Notes: generated by a model from the sequence alone, not told the origin. Positions 54,141 through 62,870 are shown, numbered from the stretch's first letter. The stretch: DNA of 64,000 nucleotides from an uncultured Aquimarina sp. (GCF_947500065.1 NZ_CANMQT010000001.1:1178001-1242000); one strand, 5' to 3'. Translations and numbers: made by a program.

Positions 54141-55832
54141 TTAATACTCTTTAAAAATTTGTTCTAAGATTTTCTCTGTAATCAAATATGTTGGTTTTAC
54201 TCCTGTTGTTCCCAATCCTCCGGATGCTAATGTGCTTCCTGTTTCTAATGGGTTATCAGAGGCATAATACGCATAGTTTACTTTTACTTCAGAACTTATG
54301 CTACCTCGTAACTTTGATGCAGACTGAATGGCTTTTTGATAATGAGCACCTTCCATTTCTAATCCTATTACATTCCAAGTAGAATCGTGAAAAAACTTTA
54401 ATATATCTCTATTTTGTAAAGATGTTCCTAGTACAGTTATCATTGCGCCTTCATATATATCGATTCCGTTCCCTTCTAAATCTTCCTTTTTTAGTCCATT
54501 ATCAAAAGGATAGTTATCTGCTGTTCCTTCAAATACATGTGCAGAAGGTATCATAATATCACCTTTACCTCCTTCTAGAATACCTGCTTTTCCCATTAAA
54601 GAAACGGACTTGACATTAAGGTACTTTCTTTCTTCTGGTTTTACATAAGGTTTTAAAAGCTCATCCATGGTTTCATACGCCTGTTCTCCAAAGGCATAAT
54701 CCATAACTATAATAACTGGTTTATCTTCCTTTTTAGTATCAGATATGAATGGAGCATAGGTATCTCCTGTATATTTTTCAGTATCAAATATCTGAACATT
54801 TATATTTGTTCCACTTTGATCCTCTAAATAAGTCATTCCCTTTTGCAAAGCTAATTTTTCTACTTTAGCTCTTAGCTTATCGTTTTTACCTTCACTCAGA
54901 AGTTCATAAATATCAAAAGTAGTTTTATTCTTTAATTCTGTTTTTAAAGCAATTGGTGCATATAATGTATTCATTACACTATGCATATTGGCGCTTATAA
55001 CATGTATTGGTCTATCTAATAAATTGAGTTGTTCCAACTTATTTTTGATAGCATTAGCCCATATTTCTCCATGAATATGATGCCCTAAACGTTCTCTTAG
55101 TACTGGACTAAAAGTTACAATTCTCTTATTTCCACTAACGTATTCCTCAATCGCTAACTTGCCTAACCAGTATATTATATGAAGGAACCTCTCTTTGTTT
55201 TCAGGACAAGAAAAACTACTGTAAATAGACGTCACCTCTTGAAAGGTTCTGCCTAATATATTTGCGGTATGTGTAAGCGCAACTTCTCTTTCTGCTTTGG
55301 TAAGTTCTTTTTTAGAAGATACTGCATTTTCTAATTTATCCCAATCTCTTGTAACATTTCCTTCTTCATTAATTACCACACGATTCATAATCTTATGGGA
55401 TTCAATAAATAAAAAGGTTAAGTGGGTAAGAATATCATAAATTTCCGATCTTCCTCGGGTAATTTCGATATTCATTTGCTCTTCATCAATTCGATAGCAA
55501 TTTCTTCTTCTCTTTGGAGGAACAATTGCTTTAAAATGTGAATTTTTATATCCTTCTTCGCTAGTAAGGTTTATGTAACGACATTCTTCAATTCCTATAG
55601 GCAAACGATCAATTACATATAACAAACCATCTAATTCTACTTTTTCCTCAGCTACCGAACCATAAATTTCCGGACGTAGCGCAAGTAGTCCTTCTCTCAA
55701 AGTATCACCAGAAACTCCCATTGGCTTATAAAAACCTCTATTGAATAGGTGTCGCATTGTGATGTACATGCGCTCTATTGCACTTGAGCTTTCCTGTGCT
55801 CTTGTTCTTCCTTGTTGTTTCAAATTAGGCAT
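54141..55832 (-). CDS. Conserved flavobacterial protein (DUF6909-type) with nucleoside-phosphorylase-like C-terminal domain
   Basis: A 563-residue soluble protein. The ATG at 55832 (MPNLKQQGRTRAQES) is preferred, because an upstream TTG at 55844 lies just ahead of the predicted transcription start of a promoter at 55846-55853. The family name is recalled, not tested. The N-terminal half is helical and charged (RSEIYDILTHLTFLFIESHKI). The C-terminal third has MGKAGILEGGKGDIMIPSAHVFEG, then GAMITVLGTSLQNRDILKFF, IGLEMEGAHYQKAI and YYASDNPLETGSTLASGGLG. MEGA and the later SD are the pattern of PNP/UDP-phosphorylase and AMP-nucleosidase folds. Substrate unknown. Its stop abuts the Wzz-like start. 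Confidence 0.7.
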   Translation of the reverse strand: MPNLKQQGRTRAQESSSAIERMYITMRHLFNRGFYKPMGVSGDTLREGLLALRPEIYGSVAEEKVELDGLLYVIDRLPIGIEECRYINLTSEEGYKNSHFKAIVPPKRRRNCYRIDEEQMNIEITRGRSEIYDILTHLTFLFIESHKIMNRVVINEEGNVTRDWDKLENAVSSKKELTKAEREVALTHTANILGRTFQEVTSIYSSFSCPENKERFLHIIYWLGKLAIEEYVSGNKRIVTFSPVLRERLGHHIHGEIWANAIKNKLEQLNLLDRPIHVISANMHSVMNTLYAPIALKTELKNKTTFDIYELLSEGKNDKLRAKVEKLALQKGMTYLEDQSGTNINVQIFDTEKYTGDTYAPFISDTKKEDKPVIIVMDYAFGEQAYETMDELLKPYVKPEERKYLNVKSVSLMGKAGILEGGKGDIMIPSAHVFEGTADNYPFDNGLKKEDLEGNGIDIYEGAMITVLGTSLQNRDILKFFHDSTWNVIGLEMEGAHYQKAIQSASKLRGSISSEVKVNYAYYASDNPLETGSTLASGGLGTTGVKPTYLITEKILEQIFKEY

Positions 55833-55845
55833 AAATTTTTCCAAA

Positions 55846-55853
55846 CAAATATA
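55846..55853 (-). promoter_or_regulatory. -7 element upstream of the phosphorylase-like gene
   Basis: Minus-strand TATATTTG matches TAnnTTTG and lies in the 25-base gap between the GH3 stop and the ATG at 55832. It may start transcription into the polysaccharide genes. Confidence 0.5.
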
Positions 55854-55857
55854 TAAC

Positions 55858-57357
55858 TTATTTGCCTATACTAATTATTAAGGAATCTACAATCTTTCTA
55901 TCATTAGAAAGTCGCGGTAGTTTGTTTTGTCCTCCTAGTTTTCCAATAGATTTCATGTAGGCATGAAAGCCGTCTTTTTGAACCGATCTAACCTTCAGAG
56001 TTCTTAAGACTTTTCCAACTATCAGATCGTCATAATACGTGTTTTGTTTTCGTAAGGAATTGTCAATTTGTAATGCAAAATCTTCTAGGTTATCTGGACT
56101 ATTCTGAAATTCTACAAACCACTCGTGATAAGGTAATTCCGAATTATCTGGATTAATCTGAGGTGCCACTGTAAATTCTGTGATCATGACTCCTGTTGCT
56201 TCTGCTGCTTCTTTCATAGCCTGCTCCACTTCTTTACCGATAACATGTTCTCCAAAAGCAGAAATAAAATGTTTAATTCTACCAGACACCACCAATCTAT
56301 ATGGAGAAATACTAGTAAACATTACTGTATCTCCTATATTATATGCCCATAAACCCGCATTAGAAGAGATAAGCATTACATAGTTTACTCCAACCTCAAC
56401 TTCTCCGATCGTTAATCGTTTTGGTTGTTCTTCAAAAAACTCATCTGCTTTTACAAATTCATAAAACATTCCGGAATCTAGCTGTAGCAACATTCCTTTT
56501 TCATCTTGTTTATCCTGAAAAGCAAAAAAACCTTCTGAGGCTGGATATAGTTCAATACTCGCAACCTTTCTTCCTATTAACTGTTCGAAAGTTGCTTTAT
56601 AAGGTTCGTAGTTTACTCCCCCATAAATAAATAATTCGAAATTCTTAAAAAGTTCTCCAATTGGTTTTCCTGTTCTCTTCTTAAGTTTTTCAAAATACAT
56701 CTGAACCCAAGGCGGTATTCCACTAATGATTGTCATGTTTTCATCTACAGTTTCATCAACTATAGCATCTACTTTTGTTTCCCAATCATCTATGCAATTA
56801 GTTTCCCAACTTGGCAACCTGTTTTTTTGAAGATATTTAGGCACGTAATGCGCCACAATTCCTGAAAGCCTTCCTAAATTGATTCCATTTTTCTCTACTA
56901 ACTCTGGACTTCCTTGAAGAAATATCATTTTACCATCTACAAAAGCTGTTTTTCCACTTTCTGCGACATAACATAGAATTGCATTTCGTGCAGCCCTGAT
57001 ATGCGTTGGCATAGAATCAGAGGTTAATGGAATATATTTTACTCCACTTGTTGTACCAGATGTTTTAGCGAAATAAATTGGTTTTCCTGGCCACAAAACA
57101 TCACTTTCTCCTTTTACCACACGGTCAACATAAGTACGTAGTTCTTCATAATCCCGAATAGGTACTTCTTTTACAAAATCTTCGTGAGTTTTTATAGTTC
57201 TAAAATGATGGTCTTTACCAAAAGCAGTATTAGCTGCAGTATTCAATAACTGCTTAAAAACACGTTTTTGGGTTTTTATGGGATTATTAGCCCATTTATT
57301 TATCTTTTTACGGATACGTTTTGCAAAAATCTTTGCCCCTAATGATTTAATAGACAT
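55858..57357 (-). CDS. GH3 auxin-responsive promoter family protein (acyl-adenylate-type ligase)
   Basis: A 499-residue member of the bacterial GH3 family, relatives of ANL adenylating enzymes. Motifs are the ATP-loop KTSGTTSGVKYIPLTSDSM (about 104-122), then FIYGGVNYEPYKATFEQLIG, ASIELYPASEGFFAFQD (about 279-295) and NIGDTVMFTSISPYRLVVSGRIKHFISAFGEHVIG (about 343-377). Plant GH3 enzymes conjugate amino acids to acyl acids; bacterial substrates are unknown. It sits 9 bases downstream of the M23 peptidase gene and 25 upstream of the phosphorylase-like ATG. Confidence 0.9.
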   Translation of the reverse strand: MSIKSLGAKIFAKRIRKKINKWANNPIKTQKRVFKQLLNTAANTAFGKDHHFRTIKTHEDFVKEVPIRDYEELRTYVDRVVKGESDVLWPGKPIYFAKTSGTTSGVKYIPLTSDSMPTHIRAARNAILCYVAESGKTAFVDGKMIFLQGSPELVEKNGINLGRLSGIVAHYVPKYLQKNRLPSWETNCIDDWETKVDAIVDETVDENMTIISGIPPWVQMYFEKLKKRTGKPIGELFKNFELFIYGGVNYEPYKATFEQLIGRKVASIELYPASEGFFAFQDKQDEKGMLLQLDSGMFYEFVKADEFFEEQPKRLTIGEVEVGVNYVMLISSNAGLWAYNIGDTVMFTSISPYRLVVSGRIKHFISAFGEHVIGKEVEQAMKEAAEATGVMITEFTVAPQINPDNSELPYHEWFVEFQNSPDNLEDFALQIDNSLRKQNTYYDDLIVGKVLRTLKVRSVQKDGFHAYMKSIGKLGGQNKLPRLSNDRKIVDSLIISIGK

Positions 57358-57366
57358 TATCTGTTA

Positions 57367-58236
57367 TTATTCAAAATCAATAAATTTTGATGGATCTGTA
57401 GGATATCCATCTCTCCATAATTCGAAATGTAAATGCGGTCCTGTAGAAAGTTCTCCGGTAGATCCTGCAGTAGCGATCACCTCTCCAGCTTTAACCAGTT
57501 CACCTTGCTGTTTTGTCAAAGAAGCATTATGCTTGTATACAGTAAGTAAACTATTTCCATGTTCTAATATGATTACATGACCCGTTTCTGAAGTCCATTC
57601 TGCAAAAATCACAGTTCCAGCAGCAGCAGCCTTGATCGGAGTATCTTTTGGCACAGCAACATCAATCGCATAATGTTTTTCGTTCACATTGTATTTTGAT
57701 GTAATACTCCCTCTAACAGGTGGAAAGAGCGAAAAGTCCGTGCTAGATTTTTCACTTTCGAATAGACTGTATTTATCTTCTCTAGAAACTTCTTCCCGAA
57801 GCTTTATATCTTGCTCTGATGGATTTAAATCAACTTCTTCAGGATTTAGTTTCTGTGATTGTACGGCAGAATCAATATCAAACTCCACTGTTTTCACATC
57901 ACCTGTGAGTACTTTTTTGATTGAATTATAATATTTTTGATTAACCCTTAGTGCAGTTTCTAATGAATCTGCTGTAGAAACCAATCTTGTTGCTTTTTGA
58001 TTAAGTGATGTAGAAGAATATCCTGGAATGTATTCTCTTAATGGCGTAAAAGCAATTAAAATTGTTGTACAAGAAACTAAAATGATCGAAGTAATCATTA
58101 AAAGCACAAAAACATTAAGCCTAGTGAGCTTAAAGGATATTCTCTCCTCAAAAGTATCTTCGTTCAGAATTACTAATCGATACTTGTTTAGCAGCTTCTT
58201 GGTAATTCTTTTTGGTTCTTTTTTCTTTTTAGCCAT
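57367..58236 (-). CDS. M23 family metallopeptidase (LytM-type murein endopeptidase)
   Basis: A 289-residue protein with a basic cytoplasmic N-terminus, one membrane helix (about 41-64), a short charged region (about 80-150) and a periplasmic LytM domain (about 170-285). The zinc and catalytic residues are intact: His188 and Asp192 (HYAID), His236, and His268/His270 (HLH). It is therefore expected to cleave peptide cross-links in peptidoglycan and is not a degenerate activator such as EnvC. It is the first gene of the minus-strand run and diverges from tatA, with a TATATTTG element 38-45 bases upstream. Confidence 0.94.
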   Translation of the reverse strand: MAKKKKEPKRITKKLLNKYRLVILNEDTFEERISFKLTRLNVFVLLMITSIILVSCTTILIAFTPLREYIPGYSSTSLNQKATRLVSTADSLETALRVNQKYYNSIKKVLTGDVKTVEFDIDSAVQSQKLNPEEVDLNPSEQDIKLREEVSREDKYSLFESEKSSTDFSLFPPVRGSITSKYNVNEKHYAIDVAVPKDTPIKAAAAGTVIFAEWTSETGHVIILEHGNSLLTVYKHNASLTKQQGELVKAGEVIATAGSTGELSTGPHLHFELWRDGYPTDPSKFIDFE

Positions 58237-58273
58237 AGATTAATCTACTATCAGGGCAATTGTATTTGTAACG

Positions 58274-58281
58274 CAAATATA
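58274..58281 (-). promoter_or_regulatory. -7 element for the M23 peptidase operon
   Basis: Minus-strand TATATTTG matches TAnnTTTG, 38-45 bases before the ATG at 58236. With the plus-strand element at 58422 it makes this a divergent control region. Confidence 0.55.
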
Positions 58282-58421
58282 CATATTCTGTTTACGGATA
58301 AAAATGCTAAACTTCATATTAAAACGTTATTTAAAAGTGAATAGTCTTATTTCAAGGTGTGAATATTCTCTTAAAAGAAGTTTTTAGCTCTTTAAAAATG
58401 TCTTTTTTATTTAAATCTTGT

Positions 58422-58429
58422 TAACTTTG
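58422..58429 (+). promoter_or_regulatory. -7 element for tatA
   Basis: Plus-strand TAACTTTG matches TAnnTTTG, 19-26 bases before the ATG at 58448. Its position rules out the earlier in-frame start at 58418 and gives a very short leader. Confidence 0.6.
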
Positions 58430-58447
58430 TATTCTAATTTTAAGATC

Positions 58448-58642
58448 ATGATGTCATTAAGTGTATTTTTAGGAATGTTAGGCCCTTGGCAAATCGCGTT
58501 GATTGTTGCTGTGGTTTTACTTTTATTTGGAGGTAAAAAAATTCCAGAATTGATGAGAGGTTTAGGAAGTGGTATTAAAGAATTTAAAGATGCCTCTAAA
58601 GAAGAAGATGAAGATCCTAACAAAATAGAAGAGAAAAAATAA
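58448..58642 (+). CDS. tatA: Twin-arginine translocase subunit TatA/TatE
   Basis: A 64-residue protein from the ATG at 58448 (a second ATG follows directly at 58451). It has one membrane helix (about 14-27, [14 protein letters not shown]), the hinge motif [21 protein letters not shown] with the invariant FG and the amphipathic helix, and an acidic tail. It forms the translocation pore for folded exported proteins. No tatB or tatC is adjacent, which is usual in this group. A strong terminator follows. Confidence 0.93.
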   Translation: MMSLSVFLGMLGPWQIALIVAVVLLLFGGKKIPELMRGLGSGIKEFKDASKEEDEDPNKIEEKK

Positions 58643-58666
58643 TTCAAGCTTTTATTTTAAAGTATA

Positions 58667-58698
58667 AAAAAAGCCTAACCTGTGTGTTAGGCTTTTTT
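58667..58698 (+). terminator. Intrinsic terminator after tatA
   Basis: A perfect 13-bp stem (58667-58679 with 58686-58698; AAAAAAGCCTAAC) with a six-base loop, ending in six T residues. It lies 25 bases after the tatA stop. Confidence 0.93.
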
Positions 58699-59143
58699 AT
58701 TACCTATCCCGACTAAAGCTTAAGTTCTTGATTGCTTACTAGAGATTATCTCGATTCAACACAAAAACAACATCCATTCCTCATAATCAGGTACATTGTG
58801 AATTGTATAGAGATTCATTTTATTTCGAAAAGTTAATGAATTTGATGGTATACATTTCATATAGTACTTATGCCAAAAATTAATCCAATAGGTAATCTAA
58901 ATTCTACACATGTTAACTTTTTCTAAAAACAATAACACTATTTACACCCAAAACTTTTAAACTGCTCACTAACAGCCTAAAAACAAGAAAAACAAACATC
59001 TAAAAGTGGTAAAATCTTCAAAATTCAACAAAATACACCTTACTTTTTTACGGTAAAACCATAAAATTTGTGTATTTCATCGAATTAAAAAACCACTTTA
59101 TCTAAAAGTTTTGAATACATTTCGTAACACTATTATTTCCTCT
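58699..59143. other. Gene-free AT-rich region upstream of the secreted repeat protein
   Basis: No supported open frame, tRNA or strong hairpin. A 21-base imperfect palindrome at 59046-59066 (TTTTA, C, GGT, AAA, ACC, A, TAAAA) lies about 80-100 bases upstream of the -7 element of the next gene and could be an operator; it is short enough to be chance in such AT-rich DNA. Confidence 0.4.
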
Positions 59144-59151
59144 TAACTTTG
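59144..59151 (+). promoter_or_regulatory. -7 element for the secreted repeat protein
   Basis: Plus-strand TAACTTTG matches TAnnTTTG, 38-45 bases before the ATG at 59189. No clear -33 TTG at the right spacing. Confidence 0.55.
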
Positions 59152-59188
59152 AATAAGTTAAATAAGTAACTTCATAAAGCCCCAAACT

Positions 59189-59512
59189 ATGAAAACTATA
59201 TTTTTTACCATCGCAGTTTTATTTTCTTTCTCTACCATTAGTGCTCAAGAAGTTGACACTAAAAAGACTACTGCAACTACCACTAATATTAAGGCTTCAA
59301 AAACTGATTTTTATAAGATCCTTATAAAAATGAATAATTTTGACATTACTATTAAAGAAGGTAAAAAAGAAGTTACTAATACTACTAAGAAGGATTTCTA
59401 TAACTTATTATTAGAAAAGAATGGTTTCACCACTGACACCAAAAAAACTACAAGATTAACAAACAATACAATTATTACTAAAAACAACCCGGTTGTAAGT
59501 TTAGTTCCATAA
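59189..59512 (+). CDS. Small secreted protein with two internal repeats, function unknown
   Basis: A 107-residue exported protein. The signal peptide (1-20) ends in the typical flavobacterial ISAQ cleavage site. The mature part is rich in Lys, Thr and Asn and has two copies of a 12-residue unit, DFYKILIKMNNF (40-51) and DFYNLLLEKNGF (69-80), 29 residues apart; each is also accompanied by a DTKKTT segment (23-28 and 83-88). I do not recognise the family. It has its own promoter and terminator, so it is a monocistronic unit. A role as a small periplasmic or surface protein is all that can be inferred. Confidence 0.75.
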   Translation: MKTIFFTIAVLFSFSTISAQEVDTKKTTATTTNIKASKTDFYKILIKMNNFDITIKEGKKEVTNTTKKDFYNLLLEKNGFTTDTKKTTRLTNNTIITKNNPVVSLVP

Positions 59513-59548
59513 TTGCAAAACATTTATTAAAAATATAGATAGTGGCTG

Positions 59549-59575
59549 CTCCTTTTTTTAAAAGGAGTTTTTTTT
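59549..59575 (+). terminator. Intrinsic terminator after the secreted repeat protein
   Basis: An 8-bp stem CTCCTTTT/AAAAGGAG (59549-59556 with 59560-59567), a TTT loop and a run of eight T residues. It lies 36 bases after the stop codon. Confidence 0.9.
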
Positions 59576-59646
59576 GTCTTTTTGTTTTGAAAGTGCGATG
59601 AAACTTGACTTTAAGAAAGCTATGTTATTTAGTTTGTCGCAAAGTA

Positions 59647-61773
59647 TCAATCAACCAAAGAAAGTTGAACTCTTTTTCTTGGTAAATCCACACTCATCAC
59701 AGTAACCATCAGATGCTGGTTTAATTGAACCACCGCATTGACATCGCTGATATATTCATTTGCCAGTTTCGAGATATGTATCAACCCGCTTTCTTTAATA
59801 CCAATATCTACAAAACACCCAAAATTAGTTATGTTATTTACAATACCAGGCAATTTCATTCCTGCTTTTAGGTCGTTAATCGTTTTTACATTTGGATCAA
59901 ATTCAAAAACTGTTGCTTTCTTTCTAGGGTCTACTCCAGGTTTTTCTAATTCCTTTACAATATCCGTCAGTGTTGGTAACCCTACATTCTCTGCAATATA
60001 GTCTTGTAATTTGATTTTGGTAATTGCCGTTTTGTTTCCTATCAATTCCTCTAAAGGAACACCAACATCTTTAGCCATTTTGGAAACTAATTTGTACCGT
60101 TCCGGATGCACTGCAGAATTATCTAATGGGTTTTTAGGTTCTGAAATTCTTAAAAACGCTGCTGCTTGCTCATAAGCTTTTCCTCCTAATCTTGGTACTT
60201 TTTTTAGTTCATCTCTGGATTCTAACGCTCCATTCTCTGATCTGTAATTTACTATACTTTCTGCAAGTTTATCTCCTATCCCAGACACATAACTTAATAA
60301 TGGCGCACTGGCTGTGTTTACATTAATTCCTACACTATTTACACAACTCATCACTACAGTATCGAGTTCGTTTTTTAATTTATTTTGATCTACATCATGC
60401 TGGTATTGCCCCACTCCTATTGCTTTAGGATCAATTTTCACTAATTCTGCAAGTGGATCCGCTAATCGTCTACCAATGGATACTGCCCCACGAACGGTTA
60501 CGTCATAACTAGGAAATTCTGCTCTTGCAATTTTAGATGCTGAATATACCGATGCTCCACTTTCATTGACCATAAATACTTGAATTGGGCCTTCAAATGG
60601 AATTTTTTTAACAAATGCTTCCGTTTCTCTTGCTGCAGTCCCATTACCTATAGCAATTGCTTCAATTTTATAAGCATTTACTAAGGATCTTATCTTTTTT
60701 ATAGCATTAGTAGTTTCTCGCTGTGGAGGATGCGGATAAATATTTTCATTATGTAGCAAATCACCTTGTTTATCCAGACAAACCAATTTACAACCGGATT
60801 TAAAACCAGGATCCAAAGCCAAAATACGTTTTTGACCCAAAGGAGAAGCTAAGAGCAATTGCTTTAGGTTTTGAGCAAAAACTGTAATTGCATTGTCATC
60901 TGCTTTTTCTTTTGCTAGATTTAACACTTCTTTAGAAATTGTAGGTGCTAACAATCTTTTATATGCATCAGCTATCGCTAGAAACATCTGATCTGTACAA
61001 GCTTCTATATTAGATTTTATCATGACATCATCAATAATATCCAATGCATCATTTTCTGGAACGGTAATTTTTACTCTTACTATCTTTTCATTTTCTGCTC
61101 TAAGAATAGCCAATAATCGATGTGAAGGGCATTTATGTAGTGGTTCTTCCCACTCAAAATATTGTTGGTACTTCTGTGCTTCATCTTCGTCTTTTTTGGT
61201 TTTAATCACAGCCGAAGATATAGCTGCTCTGCGTTGATACAATCTACGCAACCTGTTTCTCACCTTTTCATCTTCATTGATCCATTCTGCAATGATATCT
61301 CTGGCACCTTGAAGCGCTAATTCTTCATTGATAATTGTATCGTTAAGATATTGAGAGGCTACAAAAAGAATTTCTTCTTCTCGCTGTTGCATAATAATCT
61401 TAGCCAAAGGTTCTAATCCTAGCTCTTTAGCAACCGTGGCTTTTGTTTTACGTTTTTTCTTATACGGTAAATATAGATCTTCTACTTCAGAGAGTGTCTG
61501 TGCAGCTTCTATACGTTTTTGTAATTCTGGAGTCAGTGCTTCTTGTTCTTTGATAACAGAAAGAACACTTTCCTTTCTTTTTTCTAAGGTTTCAAAAGCA
61601 GCTTTATACTTTACAATTTCACCAATCTCCACCTCATCAAGATTACCGGTCATTTCTTTACGATACCTGGAAATAAAAGGAATTGTGGCCCCATCATCTA
61701 GCAATTCGATGGTTTTGGTTATTTGTTTTTCCGAAACAGGAACCTGTTTCGCAATAAAAGAAACAATATTCAT
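59647..61773 (-). CDS. Tex family S1-domain RNA-binding transcription accessory protein
   Basis: A 708-residue Tex protein. The N-terminal Tex domain (about 1-190, with MNIVSFIAKQVPVSEKQITKTIELLDDGATIPFISRYRKEMTG) is followed by the YqgF/RNase-H-like fold (about 318-450, ILALDPGFKSGCKLVCLD), HhH motifs (about 485-560, SVGINVNTASAPLLSYVSGIG) and the C-terminal S1 domain (about 638-708, GIVNNITNFGCFVDIGI). Length is close to the usual 720-780. Tex binds nucleic acids and affects transcription; the detailed role is unsettled. A single-gene unit, convergent with the secreted repeat protein gene. Confidence 0.96.
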   Translation of the reverse strand: MNIVSFIAKQVPVSEKQITKTIELLDDGATIPFISRYRKEMTGNLDEVEIGEIVKYKAAFETLEKRKESVLSVIKEQEALTPELQKRIEAAQTLSEVEDLYLPYKKKRKTKATVAKELGLEPLAKIIMQQREEEILFVASQYLNDTIINEELALQGARDIIAEWINEDEKVRNRLRRLYQRRAAISSAVIKTKKDEDEAQKYQQYFEWEEPLHKCPSHRLLAILRAENEKIVRVKITVPENDALDIIDDVMIKSNIEACTDQMFLAIADAYKRLLAPTISKEVLNLAKEKADDNAITVFAQNLKQLLLASPLGQKRILALDPGFKSGCKLVCLDKQGDLLHNENIYPHPPQRETTNAIKKIRSLVNAYKIEAIAIGNGTAARETEAFVKKIPFEGPIQVFMVNESGASVYSASKIARAEFPSYDVTVRGAVSIGRRLADPLAELVKIDPKAIGVGQYQHDVDQNKLKNELDTVVMSCVNSVGINVNTASAPLLSYVSGIGDKLAESIVNYRSENGALESRDELKKVPRLGGKAYEQAAAFLRISEPKNPLDNSAVHPERYKLVSKMAKDVGVPLEELIGNKTAITKIKLQDYIAENVGLPTLTDIVKELEKPGVDPRKKATVFEFDPNVKTINDLKAGMKLPGIVNNITNFGCFVDIGIKESGLIHISKLANEYISDVNAVVQLNQHLMVTVMSVDLPRKRVQLSLVD

Positions 61774-61874
61774 TGGTTACATTTTTGAACCGCTAAATAT
61801 ATTATAAACCTGTTCTAAAATCAAAACTTATTAGAAATTCACTCCTTTTTTCCATTTTAGAGCAATGGAAAGTT

Positions 61875-62858
61875 CTAGTCAAATTTAATCGTCTTAATTA
61901 TCGCTTCTAGTTCGAACATGAAGTTCCTTTTTCTAACGGATGGAGCTAATACAAAACCTTCAATTACAAATTGCCTATTGTTAGGTACATCATCAATCAC
62001 ATAATTCACAAAAGGACCTGCCATATATCGGTCTTTGATTTCCCAGGTACCTTTGGTTTCAAATGCGAATTTATTATCCAATTTGGTTTCGAACAAATAC
62101 GGCGCATACGCTTCTTCTGTAATAAATTTCCCAGAATTGGTTGGTATTTTTAATTGTCCAATAGAATCTCTTACTTTTATAATCTTGGCGATTGTATTAG
62201 AATCTTTGGATATAGATCCTAAAGGAAGTTCATATATCATCAGATTCATATCTCCATTAGTAATATCCTTACGTAACCAAAAGAACTTATCTTCTTCTTT
62301 AGCAATTCGATATGCAGAAGGTATTTTAAGGGTAATTCCCATCTTCTCTTGCAACTGAGGAATGTATTCTACTGATTTTTTAATTCTATACTGTTTTTCT
62401 CTGGTTTCTACCTTTTTGTATTTTGAAATCATCCCTGCAGATCGTTCCTGAATCAAACGGATAATTTCATCTTCACTAGTACCTGTGATTACATACCCTA
62501 ATTGTGGGGTAGCGTATTTATTTTTTGCTATATATACTTTGGACTCTTCTCCTTTTTCTATTTTAAGAAACATTCTCCTTCTTCTGGCAATACTCGTAAA
62601 AGCTTCAGTAGGTATTTGTCTCATAGAAAACAAAGGCTCTTCTTGTGGTAAGCCAGGAACTTCTGCTCCAAAATATTTGCGTATAGTGTCTCCTAAACTA
62701 CCCGTCCATGATTCATTGTCAATGATCACAGATAGCTCATTTATTTTACCCAAAGATTGAGCAAGAGAACCGTCTATTTTTTCTGAAGTATCTTTTTTAG
62801 TCTCTGTACAACTAATTATACATAATACTGAGATAATGGCAAAGGTTAGTTTTTTCAT
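61875..62858 (-). CDS. DUF4837 family lipoprotein
   Basis: A 327-residue predicted lipoprotein. The ATG at 62858 (MKKLTFAIISVLCIISCTETKKD) is preferred over one 11 codons earlier, because it gives a clean type II signal with lipobox Cys17. The mature protein shows the family pattern with ETKKGTWEIKDRYMAGPFVNYVIDD-like C-terminal blocks (Trp/Met/Gly/Pro at about 275-300) and MGITLKIPSAYRIAKEEDKFFWLRKD in the middle. The name DUF4837 is recalled, not tested. Function is unknown. A TATATTTG element 5-12 bases before the ATG would give a leaderless or nearly leaderless message. Confidence 0.82.
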   Translation of the reverse strand: MKKLTFAIISVLCIISCTETKKDTSEKIDGSLAQSLGKINELSVIIDNESWTGSLGDTIRKYFGAEVPGLPQEEPLFSMRQIPTEAFTSIARRRRMFLKIEKGEESKVYIAKNKYATPQLGYVITGTSEDEIIRLIQERSAGMISKYKKVETREKQYRIKKSVEYIPQLQEKMGITLKIPSAYRIAKEEDKFFWLRKDITNGDMNLMIYELPLGSISKDSNTIAKIIKVRDSIGQLKIPTNSGKFITEEAYAPYLFETKLDNKFAFETKGTWEIKDRYMAGPFVNYVIDDVPNNRQFVIEGFVLAPSVRKRNFMFELEAIIKTIKFD

Positions 62859-62862
62859 AATA

Positions 62863-62870
62863 CAAATATA
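62863..62870 (-). promoter_or_regulatory. -7 element directly before the DUF4837 gene
   Basis: Minus-strand TATATTTG matches TAnnTTTG. Its end is only 4 bases before the ATG at 62858, so the start of transcription would fall on or next to the start codon. This suggests a leaderless mRNA, or chance. Confidence 0.4.

Noticed and set aside
58411..58647. 78-residue minus-strand frame opposite tatA
   Set aside because: Antisense shadow of tatA; the plus-strand protein has all TatA hallmarks.
59003..59099. Inverted repeat AAAGTGGT ... ACCACTTT spaced 81 bases apart
   Set aside because: Only 8 bp with a long spacer in AT-rich DNA; not distinguishable from chance.
61436..61807. 123-residue plus-strand frame opposite the 5' part of tex
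   Set aside because: Long antisense shadow; low-complexity Ser/Ile/Phe composition and no start or promoter signals.
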